Below are positions 13,999-20,007 of a stretch of 20,007 nucleotides of DNA, piece by piece. Numbering within the stretch: position 1 is the first letter of the stretch; every line of letters starts with the position of its first letter. Below the pieces are notes generated by a model that saw only the letters and a program-made list of their open reading frames with translations, made no database searches and was not told the origin of the DNA. Origin of the DNA: CAZFBR01 sp035353495 [NCBI: uncultured bacterium] (GTDB lineage: Bacteria > DAOPZR01); the NCBI GenBank assembly GCA_964517215.1, contig CAZFBR010000039.1, positions 1 to 20,007 of the forward strand. The letters run 5' to 3'. The position numbers were made by a program, and so were the translations under genes.

Positions 13999-14520
13999 AT
14001 GGGACGCAAGCGACTGGGTGAGATCCTCATCGAGCTGGGGTACCTGACCAGCGAGCAGCTTGATGATGCCATGCTGGAGCAGCAGCGTCAGGGCGAGGCC
14101 GCACCCCTGATCGGCAACATCCTGCGGGCCAAGGGCTACGTCAATACCGCAAAACTCAACCGGGCCATGCAATGCGAACTGCGCCAGGTGATTGATGAGG
14201 ATGCCACCGACCGCTTCACCCGCCAGATTGCCCGGCTGGCCCACGACCATATCAGCCGCTGCCCGCACGGGCTCAGTCACGAGGGGTTCATCGCCATCGT
14301 CAATCGCATGGATTACTGCAAGCAGCGCATCGACAATCTGCTCGCCTCGCAGGAGCGCCTCCGCCACATGCAGCAGCTCCCGCCCATCGTCGAACAGCTG
14401 AGCCGCAACGAGGCCAGCATCGCCGATTTCCGCGCCAAGCTCGCCGACCTCTACAACGACATCTGCTCCTACCAGCCCGACGCTGAATCGGGTCCGCCGG
14501 CACTCCCCTGCGCGCCATGA
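13999..14520 (+). CDS. Stand-alone MshEN-like protein (candidate c-di-GMP binder)
   Basis: The protein has 173 residues. The N-terminal RLGEILIELGYLTSEQ-LDDAMLEQ (residues 5-28) matches the RLGxxLxxxGxLxxxxLxxxLxxQ half-motif of the MshEN / GspE N-terminal domain, which binds c-di-GMP in known cases. A second, degenerate half follows (IGNILRAKGYVNTAKLNRAM, about 38-57), lacking the Arg and with a slightly longer spacer. The rest is helical and includes a likely coiled-coil (about 105-150). There is no GspE ATPase domain, so this is not a secretion ATPase but a free regulator or adaptor (inference). No Shine-Dalgarno precedes ATG 13999, and the promoter spacing implies a leaderless mRNA. Its last codons overlap the lipoprotein start by ATGA, so it heads an operon with a lipoprotein and a sensor kinase. 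Confidence 0.82.
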   Translation: MGRKRLGEILIELGYLTSEQLDDAMLEQQRQGEAAPLIGNILRAKGYVNTAKLNRAMQCELRQVIDEDATDRFTRQIARLAHDHISRCPHGLSHEGFIAIVNRMDYCKQRIDNLLASQERLRHMQQLPPIVEQLSRNEASIADFRAKLADLYNDICSYQPDAESGPPALPCAP

Positions 14521-15164
14521 GCCGGCGCGTTCTTCTGCCGGTCGCGGTTGTCCTCTGCCTGCTGCTGCCGGCCTGCGGCGGTGCGCCGCAGGCAGCCGCC
14601 CCGCCCGTCGGGGCGCCGGCCCTCGATCCGCTGGCCCGGCCCGTTCAGCGCGATCTGGCGAAGCCGGAGGAATTCCTCTATTCCGCCGGCGGCAGCGACT
14701 ATACCGTCACCAAACTGGCCGACTACTCCCTCTGCGGCATCGTTGTCTCCGTGGAGAACTATTACATCGACGCCGGGGCCGCGCTGGCCCCGGTCGATAT
14801 TGCCACGGTCTTCGGCCAGCTCGCCGCCAACGACCTGTGGCGCAAGATCAGCTGGTCGCAGCATACCCGCTGGTACTGGTGGTCGTACCAGTATGCCGAC
14901 ATCCCCGGCGGCAATCCGTTCATCGTCAGCAATTCTTCCAACAACCATATCATTCCGGCCACCCCGCAGCTCAAGGCCGCCGCCCGCGCCCTGCAACCGG
15001 GCGCGGTGATCCAGCTCACCGGATCACTGGTCAGCATCGCGGAGAGCGGCAGGCCCGACGGGTTCCACTGGCAGTCGTCCGTCACCCGGGACGACACCGG
15101 CGACGGGTCCTGCGAGCTCATCTGGCTTGACGAGCTGCGCTGCGGCCAGCAGGTCTGGCGCTGA
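14517..15164 (+). CDS. Conserved-looking hypothetical lipoprotein
   Basis: The protein has 215 residues. A type II signal (RRVLLPVAVVLCLLLPAC) gives lipidated Cys20 followed by GG, then an Ala/Pro-rich tether (about 22-45). The mature domain has no repeats; notable segments are YTVTKLADYSLCGIVVSVEN, an aromatic patch TRWYWWSYQYAD (about 117-128) and a closing CELIWLDELRCG. The pattern of a strand-rich domain with TGSLVSI and a Thr/Ser-Arg-Asp-Asp-Thr-Gly segment suggests a small beta-barrel, but I cannot name the family. It overlaps the upstream gene by ATGA and ends 1 bp before the sensor kinase start, so it may be an envelope partner of that kinase (inference). Confidence 0.85.
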   Translation: MSRRVLLPVAVVLCLLLPACGGAPQAAAPPVGAPALDPLARPVQRDLAKPEEFLYSAGGSDYTVTKLADYSLCGIVVSVENYYIDAGAALAPVDIATVFGQLAANDLWRKISWSQHTRWYWWSYQYADIPGGNPFIVSNSSNNHIIPATPQLKAAARALQPGAVIQLTGSLVSIAESGRPDGFHWQSSVTRDDTGDGSCELIWLDELRCGQQVWR

Positions 15165-15165
15165 T

Positions 15166-16995
15166 ATGCCCGCCGCCATCGCGCAGCTGAACCTCGGTGC
15201 GCTCCTGCACGCCAACGGCACCCTGTTTGACGTCCGTTCGCTGATTGCCATGCTCGCGGTCATTCAACTGGTCTTCCTGCTCTTCATCGTTTTCATTCCC
15301 GCACGCTTCGATTACAACTGCATGATGCGCGAGATTCGCCGCATGGTGCTGTTCGGTTTGCTGGGCATTACCGGCTACCTGATCAAGGGCGCCGGCTGGA
15401 CGCTGCTCGACACCTTCCTCGCCAATCTCGCCCTGTACGGTTCCTATACCCACGCCGGCCGCGCCGCGCGCCGTTTCCGCGGCCTCCCGCTCACTACCCG
15501 GCTCGATCTGCTGCTGGTGGTGGTCTTTGCCCTGCCGCTCTTTTACTTTACGCTCATCAGCCCCGATTACCGGATCCGAACGCTGGGCAACACCACCCTG
15601 CAATTCATCCTCATCGTCCGCCTCTCCGCGGTCCTGCTGCTCCCCTCCGACCGGCCCTACCCGCGCCAGCTCGTGCGCTTTATCTGCGGCCTGCTCCTGC
15701 TGGATGTCGGCGGCCGCCTCTTCATCTCCACCCCGTTCGTCATCCTCACCCAGCCGGCCAACGGCATTATCACCCAGGCGGATCCGCTCACCCAGCTGTG
15801 GGTGCTCTACTCCGGCAGCATCTATCCGATCATGAGCTTGGGCATGATCTGGCTGCTCTTCGACCGGCTGACCCGACAGCTGGGCGAAAGCGAGGCATTC
15901 CTGCGCGAGGTGACCGAACATGCGCCCGGCCTGCTCTTTGCCGCCCGACAGGCCGCCGGAGGCCGGCATGAAATCATCTGGACCAACCGCGATCCGGGCG
16001 CGTTGTTCGCCCCCGATCCGGAGCCCGCCGGCGAGCATCACGCCCTGACCGCCTTCCATCCTGACGACCGGGCGCGCGCCGCCGCCCTGTTTGCCCAGTC
16101 CTCCGGCGAACGGCATCCGCTCACCCTCGACGTGCGTTTGCGCATGCGCGACGGCAACTACCGCTGGCATCATCTCGCCGCCAGCATGCACACCGGCGGC
16201 AACGGCCAGCCCACCTGGTACGGCTCGCTGACCGACATTGACCGGCTGTACACCGCCAGCGAACAGCTGCGGGCGGCCAGCGAGGTCCTCACTGCGCAGA
16301 ATCGGGAGCTGCACAACCTGGTCGACTACAAAACCCGGCTGATGGCCATTATTGCCCACGATCTGCGCAATCCGTTCGCCGTTATCATGATGGCCGCGGA
16401 TCATTTCAGCAACTCGCTTGATATCCTGCCCCCGGACAAGCAGCGCAAGCTGGGCACTGCCCTGCTCATGGCGGCCACCCGGGTGCATACCCTGCTCGAA
16501 AACCTCATGGCCTGGAGCCGCCGCCACGACCTGCCGTACAAGCCGGTGCGTCTCACCCTGGCCCCGTTCTGCCGCAAGGCCGCCGGCTACGCCGTCCCTT
16601 CGGCGCAAACCAAAAACATCGCACTGACCTACGCGGTCGGGCCGCAGCTCTGCGTCACCGCCGATCAGCGCATGCTGGAAGCTATCCTGCGCAATCTGAT
16701 CGGCAACGCCGTAAAATACACACCCGAGGGCGGACACGTCAGCGTTACGGCCACGCCGCAGGGCGAACGCATCACACTTGCCGTTACCGATACTGGCGGC
16801 GGCATTGATCCGCAACTGCTCATCCTGCTGCCGGAAGCGGATACCCTGCCCAGCATCCCCGGCACCGCGGGCGAGCAGGGTTCCGGGCTCGGTCTGGTGA
16901 TCGCCCGCGACTTTGCCGCCCGTCATGGTTCCCGCTTGATCTTCACCGGCACGCCGGACGGCGGCACCTGCTGCACTGTCACCCTGCCCGCCTGA
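15166..16995 (+). CDS. Multi-TM PAS sensor histidine kinase without cognate regulator
   Basis: The protein has 609 residues. The N-terminal third holds about six to seven hydrophobic helices (roughly 24-46, 60-79, 113-135, 142-162, 166-188, 210-234), a membrane sensor module. A PAS-like domain follows (about 242-362, with YRWHHLAASM and WYGSLTDID typical of PAC), then a short coiled-coil. HisKA has His398 in IIAHDLRNPFAVI, a HPK-type H box of the HDLRNP class. The HATPase has an N box (LRNLIGNAVKY, Asn514), G1 (VTDTGGGID, Asp542) and G2 (GSGLGLVIA). There is no receiver and no response regulator next door, so it is an orphan kinase. ATG 15166 follows the lipoprotein stop with 1 bp between, without its own ribosome site, implying coupling. 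Confidence 0.9.
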   Translation: MPAAIAQLNLGALLHANGTLFDVRSLIAMLAVIQLVFLLFIVFIPARFDYNCMMREIRRMVLFGLLGITGYLIKGAGWTLLDTFLANLALYGSYTHAGRAARRFRGLPLTTRLDLLLVVVFALPLFYFTLISPDYRIRTLGNTTLQFILIVRLSAVLLLPSDRPYPRQLVRFICGLLLLDVGGRLFISTPFVILTQPANGIITQADPLTQLWVLYSGSIYPIMSLGMIWLLFDRLTRQLGESEAFLREVTEHAPGLLFAARQAAGGRHEIIWTNRDPGALFAPDPEPAGEHHALTAFHPDDRARAAALFAQSSGERHPLTLDVRLRMRDGNYRWHHLAASMHTGGNGQPTWYGSLTDIDRLYTASEQLRAASEVLTAQNRELHNLVDYKTRLMAIIAHDLRNPFAVIMMAADHFSNSLDILPPDKQRKLGTALLMAATRVHTLLENLMAWSRRHDLPYKPVRLTLAPFCRKAAGYAVPSAQTKNIALTYAVGPQLCVTADQRMLEAILRNLIGNAVKYTPEGGHVSVTATPQGERITLAVTDTGGGIDPQLLILLPEADTLPSIPGTAGEQGSGLGLVIARDFAARHGSRLIFTGTPDGGTCCTVTLPA

Positions 16996-16999
16996 CTTT

Positions 17000-17029
17000 T
17001 CCGCGACGACATGCCCCACCTGTCGCGGA
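17000..17029 (+). terminator. Hairpin just after the sensor kinase operon
   Basis: TCCGCGAC (17000-17007) and GTCGCGGA (17022-17029) form a perfect 8-bp stem with a 14-nt loop, 4 bp after the kinase stop. No T-tract follows, so it could stabilise the 3' end or aid Rho termination. Confidence 0.35.
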
Positions 17030-17147
17030 TGACCGTGTCCGCCTGGCCACCCCCGGCGGCCGGCGTTTCACCCCTGCAACAGACGGGCCGGGCCAGCGGA
17101 GCGAGGGCCGGCAGCAGCAGGCAGCCCGCCCGGTCCGACAAGAACAA

Positions 17148-17181
17148 CCGCCCGCGACCCAGGGTTGTCGGTCGCGGGCGG
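17148..17181 (-). terminator. Intrinsic terminator of the EF-hand gene
   Basis: A perfect 12-bp stem (CCGCCCGCGACC, 17148-17159, with 17170-17181) has a 10-nt loop. On the minus strand it is followed by TTGTTCTTGT, a broken U-tract. It lies 70 bp past the EF-hand stop. A competing pairing also exists (CCGACAA 17134-17140 with TTGTCGG 17165-17171). Confidence 0.7.
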
Positions 17182-17251
17182 CTGCCCTGCTCTTCGTTTG
17201 GCTGGCGGAAATGCCATCCGCCGTGCTGCACTACCGCTTTACCGCCGGTGA

Positions 17252-17812
17252 TCAGGCGGTCGCATTGAGCGTGCTGAACAATTCGTCGCTGTAACTGCCG
17301 CTGCCGTACGCCGCCAATGCGTTGGCGTTTGCCGACAGATTGGCGATGAGCTCGTCGATATTGAGCTGGCCCGACGCATCGCTGCTCTCCGTCAGAATCC
17401 CGGCGATGTACTCCTCGATGGATACGGTGCCGTCGCCATTGGTGTCCAGCGGGTCCGTGCCCGATGAATCATCGTCATCCTTGCCGCCGCCGCCCGCACC
17501 ACCCATGCCGCCCGGTCCGCCCGTTCCGCCCGGCGGCGGGGGGGGCGGCGGGGGGGCCGCCATTTCCTCTTTCGTCACGGTCCCGTCACTGTCAGTGTCG
17601 TTCATCGTGAAGAACGCATCGACCCCCGGCGTTTCACCGGTCTCCTCCTGCAGTGCCGCGTCAAAGGCAGTAAACTCCTCCTGGTCGATCGCCCCGTCAC
17701 TGTTGGTATCGATTTTGGCAAACATTTCATCGAGGGCCTTCGACTGCGTCTGCTGCATTTGCGGATACTGCGTGGCGAGCATGCTCGTGTAGCTGCTGAT
17801 GCCGCTTGTCAT
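17252..17812 (-). CDS. EF-hand calcium-binding protein with poly-Pro/Gly linker
   Basis: The protein has 186 residues. Three canonical 12-residue EF-hand loops are visible: DTNSDGAIDQEE (35-46), DTDSDGTVTKEE (72-83) and DTNGDGTVSIEE (123-134), each with acidic residues at 1, 3, 5 and 12 (Asn allowed). A degenerate fourth loop may be ESSDASGQLNIDEL (142-155). Between loops 2 and 3 lies a low-complexity linker: eight Pro, a Gly-rich run and KDDDD (about 86-115). There is no signal peptide or lipobox. The Ser/Thr-rich start (TSGISSYTSML) resembles that of other small bacterial EF-hand proteins. AAAGGTGG precedes ATG 17812. It is downstream of the two-component genes on the same strand, 96 bp away, and may be a Ca buffer or Ca-dependent regulator; the role is inferred only. 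Confidence 0.88.
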   Translation of the reverse strand: MTSGISSYTSMLATQYPQMQQTQSKALDEMFAKIDTNSDGAIDQEEFTAFDAALQEETGETPGVDAFFTMNDTDSDGTVTKEEMAAPPPPPPPPGGTGGPGGMGGAGGGGKDDDDSSGTDPLDTNGDGTVSIEEYIAGILTESSDASGQLNIDELIANLSANANALAAYGSGSYSDELFSTLNATA

Positions 17813-17841
17813 TGTCTGTCACCACCTTTCCCGTCAGTTTT

Positions 17842-17881
17842 ATCCCGCACTCCGGCGGGATGCCGGGCTGTTTGCCAGCCC
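17842..17881. other. Two tandem hairpins between kinase and EF-hand genes
   Basis: ATCCCGC-ACTCCG-GCGGGAT (17842-17861) and GGGCTG-TTTGC-CAGCCC (17865-17881) are perfect 7-bp and 6-bp stems. On the minus strand they lie after the kinase stop and before the EF-hand ribosome site; the second hairpin met is followed by AAAA, not U, so read-through or regulated expression is more likely than full termination. I found no good promoter for the EF-hand gene here. Confidence 0.4.
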
Positions 17882-17908
17882 TGCTTACGGTACTATCGGC
17901 GCATGACT

Positions 17909-19468
17909 TTAGTTTTTGCTTAGTGTTGTCGCACTTGTTTCGGCCGGCAGCCAGAATTCGACAATCAGACCACCGGTCTCGCCGTTGCGGGCAGTTGCGT
18001 CGCCGCCATGGAAGCGTGCGATCGCCCGGACAATGCTGAGCCCGAGGCCAACCCCCTCGCGGTTCGAATGCGCCGATTCGACTTTGTAAAAACGGTCGAA
18101 CAGATGCGGCAACGAATCGGCCGGCACCCCCGGTCCGTTGTCCGCCACACTGACGCAGGCGCGACCGTGCTCCAGCCGCGTGGCAATGGTGATCCGCGCC
18201 TGATCGCCGCCATAGCGTTGGGCATTGACCAGCAGATTGCGCATAAGCTGCTCCAGCAGGGGTCGGTACGCCACCACGGTCAGGGGGCTGCTGCCGGCAA
18301 ACGTCACGGGCAGCGCGGCAAACGCCGGTTCGACCGCCAGTTCCCGCAGGAGTTCATTGAGCGACAGCGATTCCGGCGACATTTCCACCTTGCCGCGGTC
18401 GAGCCGCGCCAGCAGCAGCAGCCCGCCCAGCATGTGCTCCATGTACTTGATGTCCTCCTCCAAACTGCCCAGCAGCTCACCGTATTCCCCGGGCGTGCGC
18501 GTCCGGCGCCGGGCGATCTGCACCTGATTCTTGATCGCCGCCAGCGGGGTGCGCAGCTCATGCGCCGCATCGGAAGTAAACTGGCGCAGCTGCGCATGCG
18601 CTTCCTCGATGCGGCCGAGCAGTCCGTTGACGGTCAGCACCAGCTCCGCCACCTCGTCGTTGGTGTCGGGCACCGCCATGCGCCGCCCCGGTTCGCTCCC
18701 CGACATGGTGCGCGCCTCGGCAATGGTGCGACGCAGCGGGCGCAGGCCCAGCCGGACGATAACATAGCTGCCAAGGATGACAATCATGAGAAACACCGGG
18801 ATCGCCATTTCCAGCATGCGCTGCATCTGCATGATCCCGTCGTCGGCGGTGTCAAACGGCTCGCCGACAAACGCCGTGAAGCCGCGCCCGCCGCGCCTGT
18901 AGTTCAGGGCGACAAACCGGTAATTCTCCTTCCGGTCCGCATGGTAATTGAAAAATGCCGCCGCGGTCACGCAGACGCCGGCGCTGTCCAGTTGCATGCC
19001 GCCCGCCGGCACCGGCAACGGCATGAGTTTCATCGGCCGGCGCTCCGGATCGGCGGGCGGGCCGGCGTGAAACGGCAGCAATTCCCTGATCCAGCGCACC
19101 GGACTCGGCCCGGGTCCCGGTCCGGGGTGTTCCGCCATGGTCTGGCCGGCGCGCAACTGCATGGCCGCCAGACGCGAAGCGGTAAGCAGCGGCAGCATCG
19201 ACGTCTGCGGCGCCGCGACCACCATCCCGCTGTCGTCAACCACAATCAGCTGCACGCGCGCGCCATCGCGGCCAAGCGGCGTCGGGCGGGCCGGCTCCGC
19301 CAGCCCGTTTTCAAGGATCAGCATGGCCCGGGTCAGCAGCAGATCATCCAGCACCTTGCTCATGATGCCGCGGCTGTGTTCAAAGGTGAACAGGTGGAAG
19401 CTGAGCTGCAGAACGATGGTCAGTCCGCCAAACCAGAGCAGCAGGCGGGTGCGGATGCGCAATTTCAT
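17909..19468 (-). CDS. Two-component sensor histidine kinase, CusS/QseC-like
   Basis: The protein has 519 residues. TM1 (about 8-28) and TM2 (about 220-242) flank a large periplasmic sensor domain of about 190 residues, which includes a PGPGPGPSP stretch (115-123). A HAMP domain (about 242-296) leads into HisKA with His303 in SDAAHELRTPLAAI, then a HATPase with N box (RNLLVNAQRYG, Asn415), G1 (VADNGPGVP), F box (LFDRFYKVE) and G2 (GVGLGLSIV). SDAAHELRTPLAAI and the RF(Y)K/R box are typical of the QseC/CusS/PmrB group partnered with OmpR regulators. Its ATG at 19468 overlaps the regulator's stop by ATGA, so the pair is translationally coupled and cognate. The stimulus (metal, cation or peptide in relatives) cannot be read. 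Confidence 0.93.
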   Translation of the reverse strand: MKLRIRTRLLLWFGGLTIVLQLSFHLFTFEHSRGIMSKVLDDLLLTRAMLILENGLAEPARPTPLGRDGARVQLIVVDDSGMVVAAPQTSMLPLLTASRLAAMQLRAGQTMAEHPGPGPGPSPVRWIRELLPFHAGPPADPERRPMKLMPLPVPAGGMQLDSAGVCVTAAAFFNYHADRKENYRFVALNYRRGGRGFTAFVGEPFDTADDGIMQMQRMLEMAIPVFLMIVILGSYVIVRLGLRPLRRTIAEARTMSGSEPGRRMAVPDTNDEVAELVLTVNGLLGRIEEAHAQLRQFTSDAAHELRTPLAAIKNQVQIARRRTRTPGEYGELLGSLEEDIKYMEHMLGGLLLLARLDRGKVEMSPESLSLNELLRELAVEPAFAALPVTFAGSSPLTVVAYRPLLEQLMRNLLVNAQRYGGDQARITIATRLEHGRACVSVADNGPGVPADSLPHLFDRFYKVESAHSNREGVGLGLSIVRAIARFHGGDATARNGETGGLIVEFWLPAETSATTLSKN

Positions 19469-20007
19469 CCGGCGGTTTTGTCCTTGAGCGTGTAGCCGAA
19501 CCCGCGCACGGTGTGAATCAGCGGGGCCAGCCCCGCCCGGTCAATCTTCTTGCGCAACGTGTGAATGTACACTTCCAGCACATTGCTGTCGCTGTCGAAA
19601 TTCATGTCCCAGACATGCTCGACGATCATCTGACGGGTCACCACACTGCCGGCGCAGCTCATCAGGTATTCGAGCAGCCGGTATTCGAGCGCGCTCAGTT
19701 TCACCGGTTCGCCCGCCCGCTGCACCGCATGCGCCTGGGGGTCAAGCGTCAGGTCGGCCACGGTGAGCAGGGGATGTGCGCGCTGCCGGCTGCGGCGCAG
19801 CAGCGAACGCATGCGCGCCAGCAGCTCATCCATGTCGAACGGCTTGGTCAGGTAATCGTCCGCCCCGAGATTAAGTCCGGCGATCTTGTCGGTGAGGGTG
19901 TCGTTGGCGGTCAGCATCAGCACGGGCATCTCTTTGCCTGCCGCGCGCCATTTCCGGCACAGGGTCATGCCGTTTTTGACCGGCAGGCGGATGTCGAGCA
20001 TTATCAG
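19465..20007 (-). CDS. OmpR/PhoB-family response regulator, N-terminus beyond window
   Basis: The visible part is 180 residues; the frame is open to the window edge, so roughly 45-50 N-terminal residues with the acidic pocket are missing. The visible receiver begins at LIMLDIRLPVKNG, whose Asp is the phospho-acceptor, followed by MLTAND (switch Thr) and YLTKPFDMDELLARM (Lys). A winged-helix DNA-binding domain fills the C-terminus: LTLDPQAHAV, LSALEYRLLEYLM, the recognition helix VLEVYIHTLRKKID and HTVRGFGYTL. It is therefore a DNA-binding transcription factor controlled by the adjacent kinase. The promoter of this operon lies outside the window. Confidence 0.94.
   Translation of the reverse strand: MIMLDIRLPVKNGMTLCRKWRAAGKEMPVLMLTANDTLTDKIAGLNLGADDYLTKPFDMDELLARMRSLLRRSRQRAHPLLTVADLTLDPQAHAVQRAGEPVKLSALEYRLLEYLMSCAGSVVTRQMIVEHVWDMNFDSDSNVLEVYIHTLRKKIDRAGLAPLIHTVRGFGYTLKDKTAG

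Noticed and set aside
13840-14367. A 175-codon minus-strand frame over the AT-rich boundary and the MshEN-like gene
   Set aside because: It is antisense to the clear MshEN-like repeat and has no ribosome site or promoter.
15118-17019. A minus-strand frame of about 630 codons opposite the PAS kinase
   Set aside because: Antisense mirror of a motif-complete kinase; Gln/Glu/Gly-rich low-information protein with no start signal.
17531-17561. Runs of G in the EF-hand gene as a possible G-quadruplex or phase-variable tract
   Set aside because: They encode the poly-Pro and Gly linker in frame and the reading frame is intact on both sides; phase variation cannot be argued from one sequence.
18008-19495. 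A plus-strand frame of about 495 codons opposite the CusS-like kinase
   Set aside because: Antisense mirror; Arg/His/Gln-rich, no domains, no promoter.
1-20007. CRISPR arrays, tRNA or rRNA genes, insertion sequences
   Set aside because: No regularly spaced repeats, cloverleaf-like sequence, rRNA motifs, transposase or integrase were seen on either strand.

Overview
The window is high-GC, gene-dense bacterial DNA with short intergenic gaps. A Sec-type signal peptide on a very large exoprotein, a lipobox lipoprotein, a membrane glycosyltransferase and three membrane or cytosolic histidine kinases point to a free-living bacterium, probably with a Gram-negative-type envelope. A multidomain exoprotein ending in a dockerin-like Ca-binding repeat, plus an EF-hand protein, is seen in several deep or poorly cultured lineages (PVC-type and candidate phyla). 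No phylogenetic marker is present, so the phylum remains open.

Layout. (1) 1-1626, minus strand: an unrecognised protein cut by the left edge with its own promoter, then a parvulin-type prolyl isomerase (ppiC-like) co-transcribed with an unknown membrane-anchored Cys-containing protein. (2) 1700-2703: a class I methyltransferase on the minus strand, with evidence for two compensating frameshifts near its C-terminus, diverging from an exonuclease III-type AP endonuclease on the plus strand. (3) 3518-4960, plus: an ArnT/PMT-like GT-C membrane glycosyltransferase. (4) 11945 down to 5015, minus: a three-gene operon of MutT-type NUDIX hydrolase, a 1546-residue secreted protein carrying both a subtilisin-like (S8) and a papain-like (C1) protease domain followed by a beta-helix, two FN3-like domains and a dockerin-like tail, and a GAF/histidine kinase/receiver hybrid sensor. 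(5) 13027-12086, minus: an exported cyclase-family (kynurenine-formamidase-like) protein with a Gln-substituted metal motif. (6) 13206-13998: an MNT nucleotidyltransferase of the HEPN/MNT toxin-antitoxin class whose HEPN partner is reduced to a 42-codon stub, running into an AT-rich island that encodes a possible 80-residue membrane protein. (7) 13964-16995, plus: an apparently leaderless operon of a stand-alone MshEN-like (c-di-GMP-binding type) protein, an unknown lipoprotein, and a multi-TM PAS histidine kinase. (8) 20007-17148, minus: an OmpR-type response regulator (cut by the right edge), its CusS/QseC-like kinase, and a three-EF-hand protein followed by an intrinsic terminator.

Two patterns cut across the genes. 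First, six good promoters in five intergenic regions plus one operon start share a TTGACR or TTGCGC -35 box and exactly 17 bp to a TAnnnT-like -10 box (one is TGTAAT), so this genome uses a plain sigma-70 promoter. Second, two genes (GT-C transferase, MshEN-like protein) have no Shine-Dalgarno sequence and a -10 box that would place transcription start at the ATG, suggesting leaderless mRNAs. Signalling is dense: three sensor kinases of three different architectures, one receiver, one candidate c-di-GMP reader and a Ca-binding protein.
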